Position numbers and translations under genes: made by a program. From positions 62,001 through 126,000 of the forward strand of contig CAYXYB010000003.1 in the NCBI GenBank assembly GCA_964469215.1: a stretch of 64,000 nucleotides of DNA, given 5' to 3'. Shown here in pieces: positions 42,375-52,749 of the stretch. The notes under the pieces are model-generated. The model ran no database searches. It saw nothing but the letters and a program-made list of their open reading frames with translations, and was not told the origin of the DNA. Each line of letters starts with the position of its first letter. Positions within the stretch are counted from its first letter, which is position 1. Source of the stretch: SKPS01 sp964469215. GTDB taxonomy: Bacteria; Bacteroidota; Bacteroidia; Bacteroidales; SKPS01.

Positions 42375-43907
42375 ATGCGATCAATTTGCTTCTACTTTCA
42401 GGTACACCAGCCTTTCAGGCTGAAGAATTATCGGTTTTTTCAAATCGGAATTGACCATAATTATTACGATGATTATCATAATAAATTTATTATGAGAAGG
42501 GTAGCTGACAAATGCTACCTGCCTACAAACCAGATGATGTTTGAACTGATCAACAAATATGGTTCAGCTTTTAAGATATGCTATTCTATTTCGGGTACTG
42601 CTCTAGATCAGTTCGAAAGATATGCTCCTGAAGTGCTTGAAAGCTTTCGTAAACTTGAAGAGACTGGTTGTGTTGAATTCCTTTCAGAAACTTACTGCCA
42701 CTCACTTGCTTCTCTTAAGAGCAAACAGGAGTTCTTCGAACAGGTTGAAATACACAGGAGAAGACTCAAACAACTTATAGGTGCTGAAACAAAAGCATTC
42801 AGAAATACCGAGCTCATTTATTCCGATGGCATTGGCGAAATGGTTGCAGAAATGGGATTTGAAACCATGTTAACTGAAGGAGCAAGACATATTCTGGGAT
42901 GGAAGAGTCCGAATTATCTATATTGCAATACTGTAAATCCCAGACTAAAACTCCTTCTGAAGAATTTTCGGCTGAGCGATGATATTGCTTTCCGTTTTTC
43001 GCAGCAAAGTTGGAGCGAATGGCCACTTACCAGCGAAAAGTTTGTTGATTGGTTGAACAATATTGAGCAACAACAGGAAGTCGTTAATCTTTTCATGGAC
43101 TATGAAACCTTTGGGGAACATCAATGGCCCGAAACTGGTATCTTTGATTTCATGAGAGCTTTGCCTGAAAGAATATTTTCACACTCCAATTTTTCATTCA
43201 ATACCCCGACAGAAATTAGCAACACTCTGCAACCTGTTTCTGCTGTTCATGTTCCATATCCGATATCCTGGGCTGATGAAGAAAGAGACCTCACTGCCTG
43301 GCTTGGAAATGAGCTTCAGGATGATGCCTTCGATCGAATTTATGCAATTGAAGAACGGGTCAGACAGGTCGGTTTTGATGAACTTCTTTGGGATTGGCGG
43401 TACCTTCAGACATCTGACCATTTCTATTACATGTGTACCAAATGGTTCTCAGATGGCGATGTTCATAAATACTTTAACCCTTACGGCACACCTTATGAAG
43501 CCTATATAAACTATATGAATATACTCTCTGACTTTATTGCCCGTATCGAAATAGCCTCAGGTGAAACAATACATCTGAAACATACTGATAAGCACCTTGT
43601 AAAGGTCGACTACAGAGATCATATATCAAAACAACCAACAAAAAGATTTAAGAAAGTATATGATCTAAAGAATTTGAACAAGAATGAATTAAAGAAGCTA
43701 CTTAAAGAAATTGACATGCTCGATCTGTGGTACGCTACACAAGGTCAGCGCAAAGAATTGATTACTGCCCTTAAAGCCGCCATGAGTTCAAAGGAAAAAG
43801 CTGACTTTGATAACCTTTCGGCTGTTTATGATAAACCAGGGAAAGAAAGCATGGAATACAGCAAAGAGTTTCTCCTTATTAAAGCCAATTCGATGTTTAA
43901 TCGCTGA
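42375..43907 (+). CDS. GH57 alpha-amylase-type glucanohydrolase
   Basis: A 510-residue GH57 enzyme without signal peptide, so cytoplasmic. The N-terminal motif FYFQVHQPFRL, SETYCHSL, the nucleophile motif FRNTELIY (E146) and the acid/base motif MDYETFGEH (D242) are in order. The C-terminal region from about 430 holds basic helices not typical of the barrel. GH57 includes alpha-amylase, 4-alpha-glucanotransferase and branching enzyme; this one resembles the amylase group of Bacteroidetes glycogen loci. Since no GlgB-type gene lies in the cluster, a branching or transfer activity is worth keeping open. Confidence 0.9.
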   Translation: MRSICFYFQVHQPFRLKNYRFFQIGIDHNYYDDYHNKFIMRRVADKCYLPTNQMMFELINKYGSAFKICYSISGTALDQFERYAPEVLESFRKLEETGCVEFLSETYCHSLASLKSKQEFFEQVEIHRRRLKQLIGAETKAFRNTELIYSDGIGEMVAEMGFETMLTEGARHILGWKSPNYLYCNTVNPRLKLLLKNFRLSDDIAFRFSQQSWSEWPLTSEKFVDWLNNIEQQQEVVNLFMDYETFGEHQWPETGIFDFMRALPERIFSHSNFSFNTPTEISNTLQPVSAVHVPYPISWADEERDLTAWLGNELQDDAFDRIYAIEERVRQVGFDELLWDWRYLQTSDHFYYMCTKWFSDGDVHKYFNPYGTPYEAYINYMNILSDFIARIEIASGETIHLKHTDKHLVKVDYRDHISKQPTKRFKKVYDLKNLNKNELKKLLKEIDMLDLWYATQGQRKELITALKAAMSSKEKADFDNLSAVYDKPGKESMEYSKEFLLIKANSMFNR

Positions 43908-44024
43908 AACAAAAATATTTCCAGGTTATCCATGTAATCTAACCTGCCATCTTCATCTTGTTATAGAATATGGCATAGTGTTAAAGTGGTGATTTAATAA
44001 GCTAATCTCTTTGAGGTTTTTTAA

Positions 44025-44032
44025 TACTTTTG
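44025..44032 (+). promoter_or_regulatory. Internal promoter -7 element for the synthase-phosphorylase fusion
   Basis: TACTTTTG matches TAnnTTTG exactly, 34 bases before the ATG, in the 159-base gap after the GH57 gene. It suggests the fusion can be transcribed apart from the upstream three genes. Confidence 0.5.
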
Positions 44033-44066
44033 TCATCCGTTTCAGAATTAAAACTTTTTGTAGAAT

Positions 44067-47000
44067 ATGGATTTGATCAAGGAAAATAATCAAAACGAGT
44101 ATTTACCTGAATATTTGTTTGAAGTTTCATGGGAGATATGTAACAAAGTCGGTGGCATATATACAGTTATTTCAACCAAATATTCCGCACTGCTATCTGC
44201 ACTGGGGCGTTCACAAATTATAATGATAGGTCCGGATATATTAAAAGAGACTCCGGAACATCCCGACTTCGAGGAAGACATTCAATTGTTAAAAAACTGG
44301 CGGGAAACTGCAGCATTGGATGGAATTTATTTCAGGGTTGGATGGTGGAGGATTCCCGGCAGACCAATGGTAATTCTTGTGGATTTTACATCTTTTTTTC
44401 CCAAAAAGGATGAAATATTTGCACGATACTGGGAGGATTATGGCCTTGACTCTATTAATGGTCAATGGGACTATGTTGAACCTGCAATGTTTGGTTATGC
44501 TGCCGCAAGGGTGATAGAGAGTTTCTACCGAAGCAACCTTACTAACAGGGACCGTGTACTAGCTCATTTTCATGAATGGATGACCGGATCAGGTGTTCTG
44601 TTTCTTAAAAAACACACTCCCGGAATTGCAGTTGCCTTTACTACACATGCAACAGTTTTGGGAAGATCATTGGCAGGTAATGGAAGGCCTCTTTACAGCT
44701 CTTTAACCTCTGCTGTCCCTGACGCTATTGCTGGTGAATTTCAGGTTAAGTCAAAATTCTCTCTGGAGAAACTTGCGGCAGATAATTGTGATTTGTTTAC
44801 AACTGTAAGCAACATAACTTCTGTCGAATGCCAATACCTTCTGGGTAAAAATCCGGATGCTATTACACCAAATGGTTTCGATAGCAATTTATTTGTTCCT
44901 GAAAATGATTTACTGGAAACAAATAGAAATGTTGCACGGGAAAAGATACTGAAGGTTGCTGAGGCAATGTTCAATACAGAATTCAACAATAATACTCTTC
45001 TTGTTCTTACAAGCGGTAGATATGAGTTCAGAAACAAAGGACTTGACATTTTCATTGATGCACTTGGGGAGCTGTCAATTTCAGGATCAAAAAACCGGAT
45101 GGTTCTTGCTGTAATAGCTGTACCTTCATATCACCATGGCCCAAGGCTTGATCTGATACAACGGGTATCAGGTGCAGATATTCAAGGTAACGGTATTCAT
45201 ACTGCTTTGACTCATATGCTTCATCAGCCTGAAAATGATCAAGTTCTGCGGAAAATAAATAATCAGGTGAATATAAATAAACCTGATGGAAATGTGTTCG
45301 TAATGTTTGTTCCAACATATCTCAATGGAAATGATGGAATATTCAACCTCAGCTATTACGATTTCCTCTGTGGATTTAACCTGACCATATTTCCAAGCTA
45401 TTATGAACCATGGGGATATACTCCTCTTGAAAGTGTTGCCTTTGGAATCCCGGCTGTCACAACTAGTTTAGCTGGTTTTGGTGTTTGGGTAAAAGATACC
45501 GTGAAATATCGTGGTAAAGCAGTTCAGGTAATCGAACGTAATGATCTAAATGACAATGATGTAATTGATAATATTAAAACAATCTTTAATTTCTTCATTA
45601 ATTCAGATGAAGTTGACTACAGCACTTTAAGAAAGGAAGCTATAGAAATCGCTGAAAAAGCCCAATGGAAATATTTTATCAGACATTATATTGATGGATA
45701 CAAATCTGCAATGCAGAAAGCAAATGACCGTGCATTATTTGACCCATATAATATTTCTGTTTCCAGAAAACCGGCTTTTAGAAGAGAGATACAACAACCA
45801 CTTTGGAATAAGATTCTGGTAAAAGCTGCTTACCCGAAAAAGCTTGAGAAGCTTCACAAACTAACCGAAAACCTTTGGTGGACATGGAATTATGATGCCT
45901 CTGAACTCTTTGAATCGATAAATCCTCAAAAATGGCAGGCTTCAGGAAACAATCCTGCACGTATGATCTCTATGCTTGAGGTTAATGAACTGAAACAGCT
46001 TTCTGAAGATGATATATTTATTCAGAAGCTTGAACAAGTGTGGAATAATTTCGAAAGATATGTTCAGGTACCTGTAAATGAAGATGATCCGTCTATCGCA
46101 TATTTTAGCATGGAATATGGATTGCACGAGAGCCTGAAGATCTATTCGGGTGGTCTGGGGATACTTGCCGGAGATTATTTAAAGGAGGCAAGTGATTGCA
46201 ATAAAAATATTACCGGCGTTGGACTGCTTTACAGATATGGATATTTTAATCAGCATCTTACACCGTTAGGAGATCAGATTGCGCGATATATTCCGCAAAA
46301 ATTCAGCGATTTACCAATAATTCCCTTAAGGGATGAAAAAGGTGAATGGATTATGGTATCAATTGCTTTGCCTGGGCGTAACCTTTTTGCTAAAGCCTGG
46401 CAGGTGCGAATCGGACGTGTAACACTGTATCTATTAGACACTGATTTTGAACTAAATGGTCCTCATGATCGTGTTGTTACTCATCATCTTTATGGTGGTG
46501 ATCTGGAAAACCGTTTAAAGCAGGAAATTTTGCTAGGAATAGGGGGTATCAGGTTATTAAAAAAGCTTGGTATTAATCCCGATGTTTACCATTGTAATGA
46601 GGGGCATGCCGCGTTCATAAGTTTTGAGCGGATCAGGGAAATAATGCAGCGTGATTTTCTGAGCTTTGATGAAGCAATGGAAGTTGTGAGGTCATCAACC
46701 CTCTTTACAACCCATACACCTGTGCCTGCAGGACATGACCGTTTCCCTGAAGATTTGCTTAGGGCATATATTTCTCATTACCCTGACAGGTTTCATATAA
46801 GCTGGAATGATTTGATGTCATTGGGATTTGAAAACCCATCACAAAATGGCGGACAATTCTCAATGAGTGTTCTTGCGATTAAAATGTCACAGGAAGTAAA
46901 CGGTGTCAGCAGAATTCATGGTGAAGTCAGCAGAAAGATGTTCAGTGATCTTTTCCCCGGGTATTTTCCTGAGGAGATACATATAGGTTATGTTACAAAC

Positions 47001-48332
47001 GGAGTTCACTATCCAACATGGGCGCATCACCTGTGGAAAAAAATCCATGGCAGTTTCATTTCATCTCCTGACTTTTCTGATCAGCATATTCAGTCAGCCT
47101 GGGAGGGAATAAATCACATCGATGATTCAGTTCTTTGGGAAACTCGCAATGAACTTAGAACACAGCTTCTAAATTATCTTAGAAAAAGATTAGCCGTTGA
47201 AATGGCAAAACGCCAGGATCCTCCCGGTCATATTGTCAGTGTGCTTGAATCACTTGAAGACCCTATCCTTACAGTTGGCTTTGCAAGGAGGTTTGCCACT
47301 TATAAACGTGCTCATCTGCTGTTTTCAAATGAAGAGAGACTCCTTAAACTGGTAACCAACAGAAAGCATCCCATAAGATTTATTTTCGCAGGAAAAGCAC
47401 ATCCCAACGATAAAGCAGGACAAGATCTGATTAAAAGGATTATTGAGATCAGTCATCGTCCACAGTTTGAAGGTAAAATTATTTTTACTGCAAACTACGA
47501 TATGGAACTTGGGAGATTATTAACCCAGGGTTGCGATATTTGGCTTAATACACCTACAAGGCCGCTTGAAGCTTCTGGAACATCAGGTGAAAAAGCAGCA
47601 ATGAACGGCGTACTTAACCTGAGTGTATTGGATGGCTGGTGGGCAGAGGGATATAAACCGGAAGCAGGGTGGGCTCTTGACCAGGAAAGAGTTTACCAGG
47701 AGTCGGAAATGCAGGACCTCCTTGATGCAGAAACAATATATAACCTCCTTGAAGAAAAGATTGCTCCTTTGTTTTATGAAAGAAACAGTGATGATATTCC
47801 TGAGGGATGGCTGGCTTATATTCGTAATAATTTTAGGCTGATTACTCCTAACTTTACAATGCGCAGAATGCTGTCTGACTATTACCGTTTGTTTTATCAT
47901 AAGCTTAAAGAACGTAGTGCGCTTCTTAGTGCCGACAGATCGAAAAACGCACGCTTTTTTGCAGCATGGAAAAGAAGAATTATGTTGCATTGGGAAAACA
48001 TTACTCTCCTTGACAAACAACTACATTTGCCAACTGCAAAACCTCTTAATCTGGATGAACCTTTCAGGGCATCAATAATTCTGCATACCCCGGGTTTAGG
48101 GCCGGATGATTTAAAACTTGAAGTAATATTCGGAGAAAAAACAAATGATATTGTCGAAAGAATTTTCTTCAAACAGAAACTTACGGTTGTGTCTGAAGGG
48201 AATGGAAAACTTAGGTTCGATTGCGATGTAGCCATACCAAGGGCAGGTGTTTTTGACTATTCATTCAGGTTAACCCCTGATCATCCACTTATGCCATATC
48301 CAATGGATTTTCCACTTATGAAATGGTTGTAA
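44067..48332 (+). CDS. Fusion of GT3 glycogen synthase and GT35 alpha-glucan phosphorylase
   Basis: A 1421-residue cytoplasmic protein. Residues about 12-545 are a GT3 synthase of the eukaryotic Gsy type: FEVSWEICNKVGGIYTVI, FHEWMTGSGVLFLK, TTHATVLGRSLAGNG and the E-x7-E motif YYEPWGYTPLE (E447, E455). Residues about 580-1415 are an alpha-glucan phosphorylase: AYFSMEYGLHESLKIYSGGLG, YHCNEGHAAF, TTHTPVPAGHD, GYVTNGVH and the PLP-binding TSGEKAAMNG (K1176). The synthase half would use UDP-glucose to build glycogen; the phosphorylase half releases glucose 1-phosphate. Both active sites look intact. No frameshift or internal stop separates the halves. It is the largest gene in the window. Confidence 0.93.
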   Translation: MDLIKENNQNEYLPEYLFEVSWEICNKVGGIYTVISTKYSALLSALGRSQIIMIGPDILKETPEHPDFEEDIQLLKNWRETAALDGIYFRVGWWRIPGRPMVILVDFTSFFPKKDEIFARYWEDYGLDSINGQWDYVEPAMFGYAAARVIESFYRSNLTNRDRVLAHFHEWMTGSGVLFLKKHTPGIAVAFTTHATVLGRSLAGNGRPLYSSLTSAVPDAIAGEFQVKSKFSLEKLAADNCDLFTTVSNITSVECQYLLGKNPDAITPNGFDSNLFVPENDLLETNRNVAREKILKVAEAMFNTEFNNNTLLVLTSGRYEFRNKGLDIFIDALGELSISGSKNRMVLAVIAVPSYHHGPRLDLIQRVSGADIQGNGIHTALTHMLHQPENDQVLRKINNQVNINKPDGNVFVMFVPTYLNGNDGIFNLSYYDFLCGFNLTIFPSYYEPWGYTPLESVAFGIPAVTTSLAGFGVWVKDTVKYRGKAVQVIERNDLNDNDVIDNIKTIFNFFINSDEVDYSTLRKEAIEIAEKAQWKYFIRHYIDGYKSAMQKANDRALFDPYNISVSRKPAFRREIQQPLWNKILVKAAYPKKLEKLHKLTENLWWTWNYDASELFESINPQKWQASGNNPARMISMLEVNELKQLSEDDIFIQKLEQVWNNFERYVQVPVNEDDPSIAYFSMEYGLHESLKIYSGGLGILAGDYLKEASDCNKNITGVGLLYRYGYFNQHLTPLGDQIARYIPQKFSDLPIIPLRDEKGEWIMVSIALPGRNLFAKAWQVRIGRVTLYLLDTDFELNGPHDRVVTHHLYGGDLENRLKQEILLGIGGIRLLKKLGINPDVYHCNEGHAAFISFERIREIMQRDFLSFDEAMEVVRSSTLFTTHTPVPAGHDRFPEDLLRAYISHYPDRFHISWNDLMSLGFENPSQNGGQFSMSVLAIKMSQEVNGVSRIHGEVSRKMFSDLFPGYFPEEIHIGYVTNGVHYPTWAHHLWKKIHGSFISSPDFSDQHIQSAWEGINHIDDSVLWETRNELRTQLLNYLRKRLAVEMAKRQDPPGHIVSVLESLEDPILTVGFARRFATYKRAHLLFSNEERLLKLVTNRKHPIRFIFAGKAHPNDKAGQDLIKRIIEISHRPQFEGKIIFTANYDMELGRLLTQGCDIWLNTPTRPLEASGTSGEKAAMNGVLNLSVLDGWWAEGYKPEAGWALDQERVYQESEMQDLLDAETIYNLLEEKIAPLFYERNSDDIPEGWLAYIRNNFRLITPNFTMRRMLSDYYRLFYHKLKERSALLSADRSKNARFFAAWKRRIMLHWENITLLDKQLHLPTAKPLNLDEPFRASIILHTPGLGPDDLKLEVIFGEKTNDIVERIFFKQKLTVVSEGNGKLRFDCDVAIPRAGVFDYSFRLTPDHPLMPYPMDFPLMKWL

Positions 48333-48381
48333 ACATGTGTATTCCCTAATTCGATTAATATTAACCAAATCTTAAAATATC

Positions 48382-49128
48382 ATGAAATTATTGGAAGGCA
48401 AAACAGCATTAATTACGGGTGGAGCCAGGGGAATCGGCAAAGCTATAGCTTTAAAATTTGCAGCTAACGGTGCCGATGTGGCATTTTCAGATATAAAGCT
48501 CGATGAACAAACAGATGTATTAGTTAAAGAATTAAAGTCGTTTGGAGTTCAGGCTTTGGCATTAGAGTCTGATGCTTCAGATTTTGCAGCTTGTGATAAA
48601 CTTGCAAATGATGTCGTTTCTGCGTTTGGTAAAATCGATATACTGATTAACAATGCAGGTATTACCAGAGACAACCTGTTGATGAGAATGACTGAGAATG
48701 AATGGGACAGTGTTATTCGTATTAATCTCAAATCGGTATTCAATCTCACAAAGGCAGTTCAGAAGTTCATGCTGAAACAACGCTCAGGTTCGATAATTAA
48801 CATGACGTCAGTGGTTGGAATGAACGGTAATGCTGGTCAGTCGAATTATGCTGCCTCAAAAGCTGGTATGATCGGTTTCACAAAGTCAATAGCTAAGGAG
48901 ATCGGATCAAGAAATATCAGGTGCAATTCTGTTGCCCCTGGATTTATCGAAACTGAAATGACAGCCAGATTGCCTGAAGACGTAAAGAAGAGCTGGACAG
49001 AAACAATTCCTTTGAGAAGAGCAGGTAAACCTGAAGATGTTGCCGATGTCTGCCTCTTCCTGGCAAGTGATATTAGCAGTTATATTACCGGACAGATATT
49101 ATCCGTTTGTGGTGGAATGAACATTTAA
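48382..49128 (+). CDS. fabG: 3-oxoacyl-ACP reductase FabG
   Basis: A 248-residue classical short-chain dehydrogenase that reduces 3-oxoacyl-ACP with NADPH in fatty acid elongation. The cofactor loop TGGARGIGKA, NNAGITRDNLLMRM and the catalytic S143, Y156, K160 (NYAASKAG) are in place; the length and the TRDNLLMRM stretch favour FabG over generic SDRs. It lies 49 bases after the glycogen fusion gene and converges on a DUF4249-like gene. Confidence 0.9.
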   Translation: MKLLEGKTALITGGARGIGKAIALKFAANGADVAFSDIKLDEQTDVLVKELKSFGVQALALESDASDFAACDKLANDVVSAFGKIDILINNAGITRDNLLMRMTENEWDSVIRINLKSVFNLTKAVQKFMLKQRSGSIINMTSVVGMNGNAGQSNYAASKAGMIGFTKSIAKEIGSRNIRCNSVAPGFIETEMTARLPEDVKKSWTETIPLRRAGKPEDVADVCLFLASDISSYITGQILSVCGGMNI

Positions 49129-49147
49129 TCACTGATTTTTGTCGTGG

Positions 49148-50035
49148 TTAAGGATTGATTCGCAAGGTCTTTTTTACGGCTCCGGCCAATACACCATATC
49201 CGTCTTTTACGTTTGAATAAACGATTGTAGGTTCCCCGAACGGATTGTCTTCATAAAACCCTGATACAACAAACGGGTAATGAAACTTATAATAGGCTTC
49301 ATCTACACGCAACACATTTATTTCAAAATCAATAAGTTTAAAAACCATGTCTTCATAATTAAATAAATCTGCAGTCAGTTTAAGATTGAACCATTTCCCG
49401 TCTTTACCTTCATCAGTGATAAGATGAGGTTGTGAATTAGGAGAATACATATACCACGAAAGCGTATCAGCAGGAACGTTGTTAATATATTCCACAACCC
49501 TTGAAAATGCCTGAACCCTGTAATAATCTCTGGTTCCCTGTACATCCCTGAATCTTATTTCAATATTATATAGCAAGTGATCTGGGTCATTAACATCCCT
49601 GACCGAATCAAAAGAAACCAGTTCTGTCATTGGATTAAAATCATCAGGTATCGTGCAACCTGCAGAGATCTCCTTTGGGAAGCCTGAAGACCAGGCACGC
49701 ACTGAGTAGGTTTTGCCTGATTCAATTTTCAGTTCATCCTTATTAAAACCATACATCCCGTTTCCAAGGTTCTGCATCTGTATCTTTTTGGAACCATCAG
49801 ATATCTCAATCATTCCATTTGTAACAAACCATTGATTTTGTGAAGGTTTGTTGTTCGGTTGTGATCCTCCCAGAAATACCATGTGGATTGTGTCACCAGG
49901 GATAAGAAAAGCAGAAAGGGCAAGTTTTGGATCCTCATCCGGAAGTTTGATTTTAGTAACCAATTCAGGTTCACAACCAAATAGTATAAGTGCGAATATT
50001 GTCATCAGGATTGATAAAGGGCCTCTATTTTTCAT
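49148..50035 (-). CDS. DUF4249-like lipoprotein
   Basis: About 295 residues from the ATG at 50035, which starts a lipoprotein signal ending LILFGC; an ATG at 50065 adds ten polar residues in front. The mature chain is beta-rich, with LALSAFLIPGD, KTYSVRAWSSGFP and a C-terminal SGFYEDNPFGEPTIVYSNV block. This layout matches DUF4249 proteins, which in Bacteroidetes sit beside TonB-dependent receptors and probably act as outer-membrane partners, analogous to SusD. The receptor gene ends 36 bases upstream on the same strand. Confidence 0.8.
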   Translation of the reverse strand: MKNRGPLSILMTIFALILFGCEPELVTKIKLPDEDPKLALSAFLIPGDTIHMVFLGGSQPNNKPSQNQWFVTNGMIEISDGSKKIQMQNLGNGMYGFNKDELKIESGKTYSVRAWSSGFPKEISAGCTIPDDFNPMTELVSFDSVRDVNDPDHLLYNIEIRFRDVQGTRDYYRVQAFSRVVEYINNVPADTLSWYMYSPNSQPHLITDEGKDGKWFNLKLTADLFNYEDMVFKLIDFEINVLRVDEAYYKFHYPFVVSGFYEDNPFGEPTIVYSNVKDGYGVLAGAVKKTLRINP

Positions 50036-50071
50036 ATTTTTAAAATTCCTTTCTGTTTCGTACATGATTTG

Positions 50072-52435
50072 TTAAAATTTTATATTGTATGAAAATGAAG
50101 GTATTAAAGGGAAAATGGATATTTTCTTAAGAACATTTTCTGACAGTCCTGTATAAGGATTGTAAACCTGATCAAGATAATAGAAATATGGGTTTTTCCT
50201 GTTGTAAAGATTGTAAAGGCTGATTTCCCATGTGCGTTCAAATTTTTTCAGTTTTTTATGATTCTGAATGCTTATGTCTCCACGATGATAAGCTTCCATT
50301 CGCTGCTGATTTTTTCCACCATAAGATGAAACACTGTAATAGTACCAATAGTCGGGATTATTTTCTATTCCGTGTGGAATAACTGGGTACTTTGCCATTG
50401 GCAAAGTGATTGCATTGCCTGTTCCATATACCCAGGTTCCAGACAATGTCCATTTATCATTAATTTTATAAACACCTACAACAGAGACATCATTTCGCCT
50501 GTCATATTTTGCGAAAAACTTCTCTCCGTTATTAACCTCATCAAACTGCAATTGCGTCCACGACAGGGTATATCCAATCCAACCTGAGAATTTCCCATAC
50601 TTCCTTTGAATCAGGAGCTCTGTCCCGTACGACCATCCCTGACCCTGAGTAACGCTATTCTCCCAGTTGAATTCACTTCCGGCATCCGGTTCGGAAATCA
50701 GCATGAATGAAGCACCTTCTCTATACCCTAAAACATTCTTTGAATATTTGTAGTAGCCTTCGAGAGAAATATTAAGTCCATAGGGAATAATGTCCTTTGC
50801 AAGACCAGCAGCTACCTGCCTTGAAAGCTGGGGTGCAATGTTTTCAGTGGACGGAAGCCAAAGATCGGTCGGCAAGCTGAGGCCGGTGCTTGAAACCAGG
50901 TGAACATATTGTGACATAGAGGCATAAGATGCTTTGATAGACATATCGTCTGTGATCATGTAAGATGCCATCAACCTGGGTTCCGGGTTTAAATAATGTT
51001 TCTGTTTAGTGTTAAAATGGCTTAACCGAAAACCGGCATTAGCTTTGAACCTGTCACCTATCCTCATGTCATCCTCAACATACAAACCTGTCTCAAATGA
51101 AAACAGACTCCTGACCCTGAACTCAAATTCATTTACATAATAGTCCTTTAGCACAATGGCACTTGGCCTGAAGGTATGATAGGTAACAATATATCCGGCT
51201 CTCAGTACATTTGACGGATTTGGGCGGTATTCCCAGTCGGACTTAACTGCAATATCTTCAATATCTGAGGTGTAACTTAAATCGAACAGGACTTTCTGTT
51301 TGAACTCTTCCTCCATGTATATTTTTAGAAGATAAGTACTGTAGATTAAAGATGTGTTGGTAAATAATTTCGGGCCGAAGATATGGTTCCACCTGGCTGT
51401 AGCAGTTGAATTCTGCCAATAGAGACCTATTTTAAATGCATCAAAATATTCTTTTTCTGAAAGATAGAATTTGTCTCTGCCAAAATATCCGCTCAGAAAA
51501 AATCTGTTTCTGGAATCAATCTCATAGTTGATTTTGGCATTCAAATCATAAAAATAATACCCTGCCTGAGTATTTTTCGGGATTAGTGGTTTTGCTAGTA
51601 TATCAAGATATGTGCGCCTTCCCGAAACAATAAATGAGGCTTTATCTTTGACAATCGGACCCTCGAGCATCAGGCGGCTGGATATCAGCCCTATCCCTGC
51701 TTCTCCCTTATATTCGCGTTTGTTACCATCTTTCATGTTCATCTCTACAACTGATGATAACCTGCCTCCGAACCGTGCCGGAAATCCCCCTTTTGTCAAC
51801 TCGACACTTTTTAAAGCATCACCATTAAACAGACTGAAAAAACCAAACAGATGAAAAGCATTGTATACCAGGGCATCGTCAAGAATAATAAGGTTCTGGT
51901 CAGGGCCTCCTCCTCTTACATAAAGACCGCTGCTCCCTTCACTTCCCGATTGTACGCCTGGCATAAGCTGAAGCACCTTAAACACATCTTTCTCTCCAAG
52001 TAAAGCTGGAATGTCATTTATCTGACGTATTGGAACCGATACTATGCTCATTCTGTTTTCACTGCTGATAGGGGTATTTGCCTCTGCCGTTACAACAAAT
52101 GTCTGAAGGCGTATAGGATTTAAACCAATGTCGATAACAGTATCCCTGTTGTGTAAAAAATGCAATGTAACAGGTTCAAAACCTATGAATGAATAAACCA
52201 ATGTTATAGAATCCGAATTTGGACTAATAGAATAAAATCCATAATTGTTCGATGTTGTTCCTGTTGAGGTACCTTTAAGATAGATGTTTACACCCGGAAT
52301 GGTTTCACGGCTGCTTTGTTCCATAACCCGACCACTGATTGTATAGCGTTGAGCTGCTATTTGATCAGGAATCATCAACAATAGATATATAAAAAATAAA
52401 TAACGCAAAGAAAATTTGTTCAGCATTAATTGCAA
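50072..52435 (-). CDS. TonB-dependent outer-membrane receptor
   Basis: A 787-residue receptor. A signal peptide ends at QIAAQ; a second ATG three codons in (52426) could be the start. Residues about 29-115 form a carboxypeptidase-like regulatory domain (YTISGRVMEQSSRETIPGV, GTTSNNYGFYSI). A plug domain follows (LPGVQSGSEGSSGLYVRGG, QNLIILDDALVYNAFHLFG, FPARFGGRLSSVVEM), then a barrel ending in aromatic strands and terminal F. It is smaller than SusC proteins. The ligand is unknown; the DUF4249-like partner suggests uptake of a peptide, metal complex or glycan fragment. Confidence 0.92.
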   Translation of the reverse strand: MQLMLNKFSLRYLFFIYLLLMIPDQIAAQRYTISGRVMEQSSRETIPGVNIYLKGTSTGTTSNNYGFYSISPNSDSITLVYSFIGFEPVTLHFLHNRDTVIDIGLNPIRLQTFVVTAEANTPISSENRMSIVSVPIRQINDIPALLGEKDVFKVLQLMPGVQSGSEGSSGLYVRGGGPDQNLIILDDALVYNAFHLFGFFSLFNGDALKSVELTKGGFPARFGGRLSSVVEMNMKDGNKREYKGEAGIGLISSRLMLEGPIVKDKASFIVSGRRTYLDILAKPLIPKNTQAGYYFYDLNAKINYEIDSRNRFFLSGYFGRDKFYLSEKEYFDAFKIGLYWQNSTATARWNHIFGPKLFTNTSLIYSTYLLKIYMEEEFKQKVLFDLSYTSDIEDIAVKSDWEYRPNPSNVLRAGYIVTYHTFRPSAIVLKDYYVNEFEFRVRSLFSFETGLYVEDDMRIGDRFKANAGFRLSHFNTKQKHYLNPEPRLMASYMITDDMSIKASYASMSQYVHLVSSTGLSLPTDLWLPSTENIAPQLSRQVAAGLAKDIIPYGLNISLEGYYKYSKNVLGYREGASFMLISEPDAGSEFNWENSVTQGQGWSYGTELLIQRKYGKFSGWIGYTLSWTQLQFDEVNNGEKFFAKYDRRNDVSVVGVYKINDKWTLSGTWVYGTGNAITLPMAKYPVIPHGIENNPDYWYYYSVSSYGGKNQQRMEAYHRGDISIQNHKKLKKFERTWEISLYNLYNRKNPYFYYLDQVYNPYTGLSENVLKKISIFPLIPSFSYNIKF

Positions 52436-52749
52436 AATTTACATAGTTATTGACTTATATGATGAATATATGATAGTGTTGGTTGCAATTGTATTAACAA
52501 AAAGAGATATTCCATATTGTATTGCATTAATAAAATTAATCCAGAAAATCAGTTAATGCACTGATTGATAAATAATAGGATCAAACCAACAGAAATATTA
52601 AAAAAAATATTAAAAAAAAAAAGAAAAAATTTGGAAAGATTATTATTTTATGTACTTTTATGCTGGGATAATAGCATCAGATTGGACATAAAGAAAGATG
52701 AACTGAACAATTTTCTTATTTAAATGTATGTGCCACAAAAACAATATCT
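52436..52749. other. Divergent intergenic region with A-tracts
   Basis: A 314-base, very AT-rich gap between the receptor and the TonB-C/TPR gene. It has long A-tracts near 52599-52629, which may bend DNA, and the candidate promoter listed next. No coding frame or hairpin of note is seen. Confidence 0.5.
52630..52660 (+). promoter_or_regulatory. Candidate promoter with -33 and -7 elements
   Basis: TTTG (52630-52633) is followed after 19 bases by TACTTTTA (52653-52660), one mismatch from TAnnTTTG. This spacing fits the Bacteroides consensus. It lies 89 bases before the gene at 52750. Confidence 0.4.
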
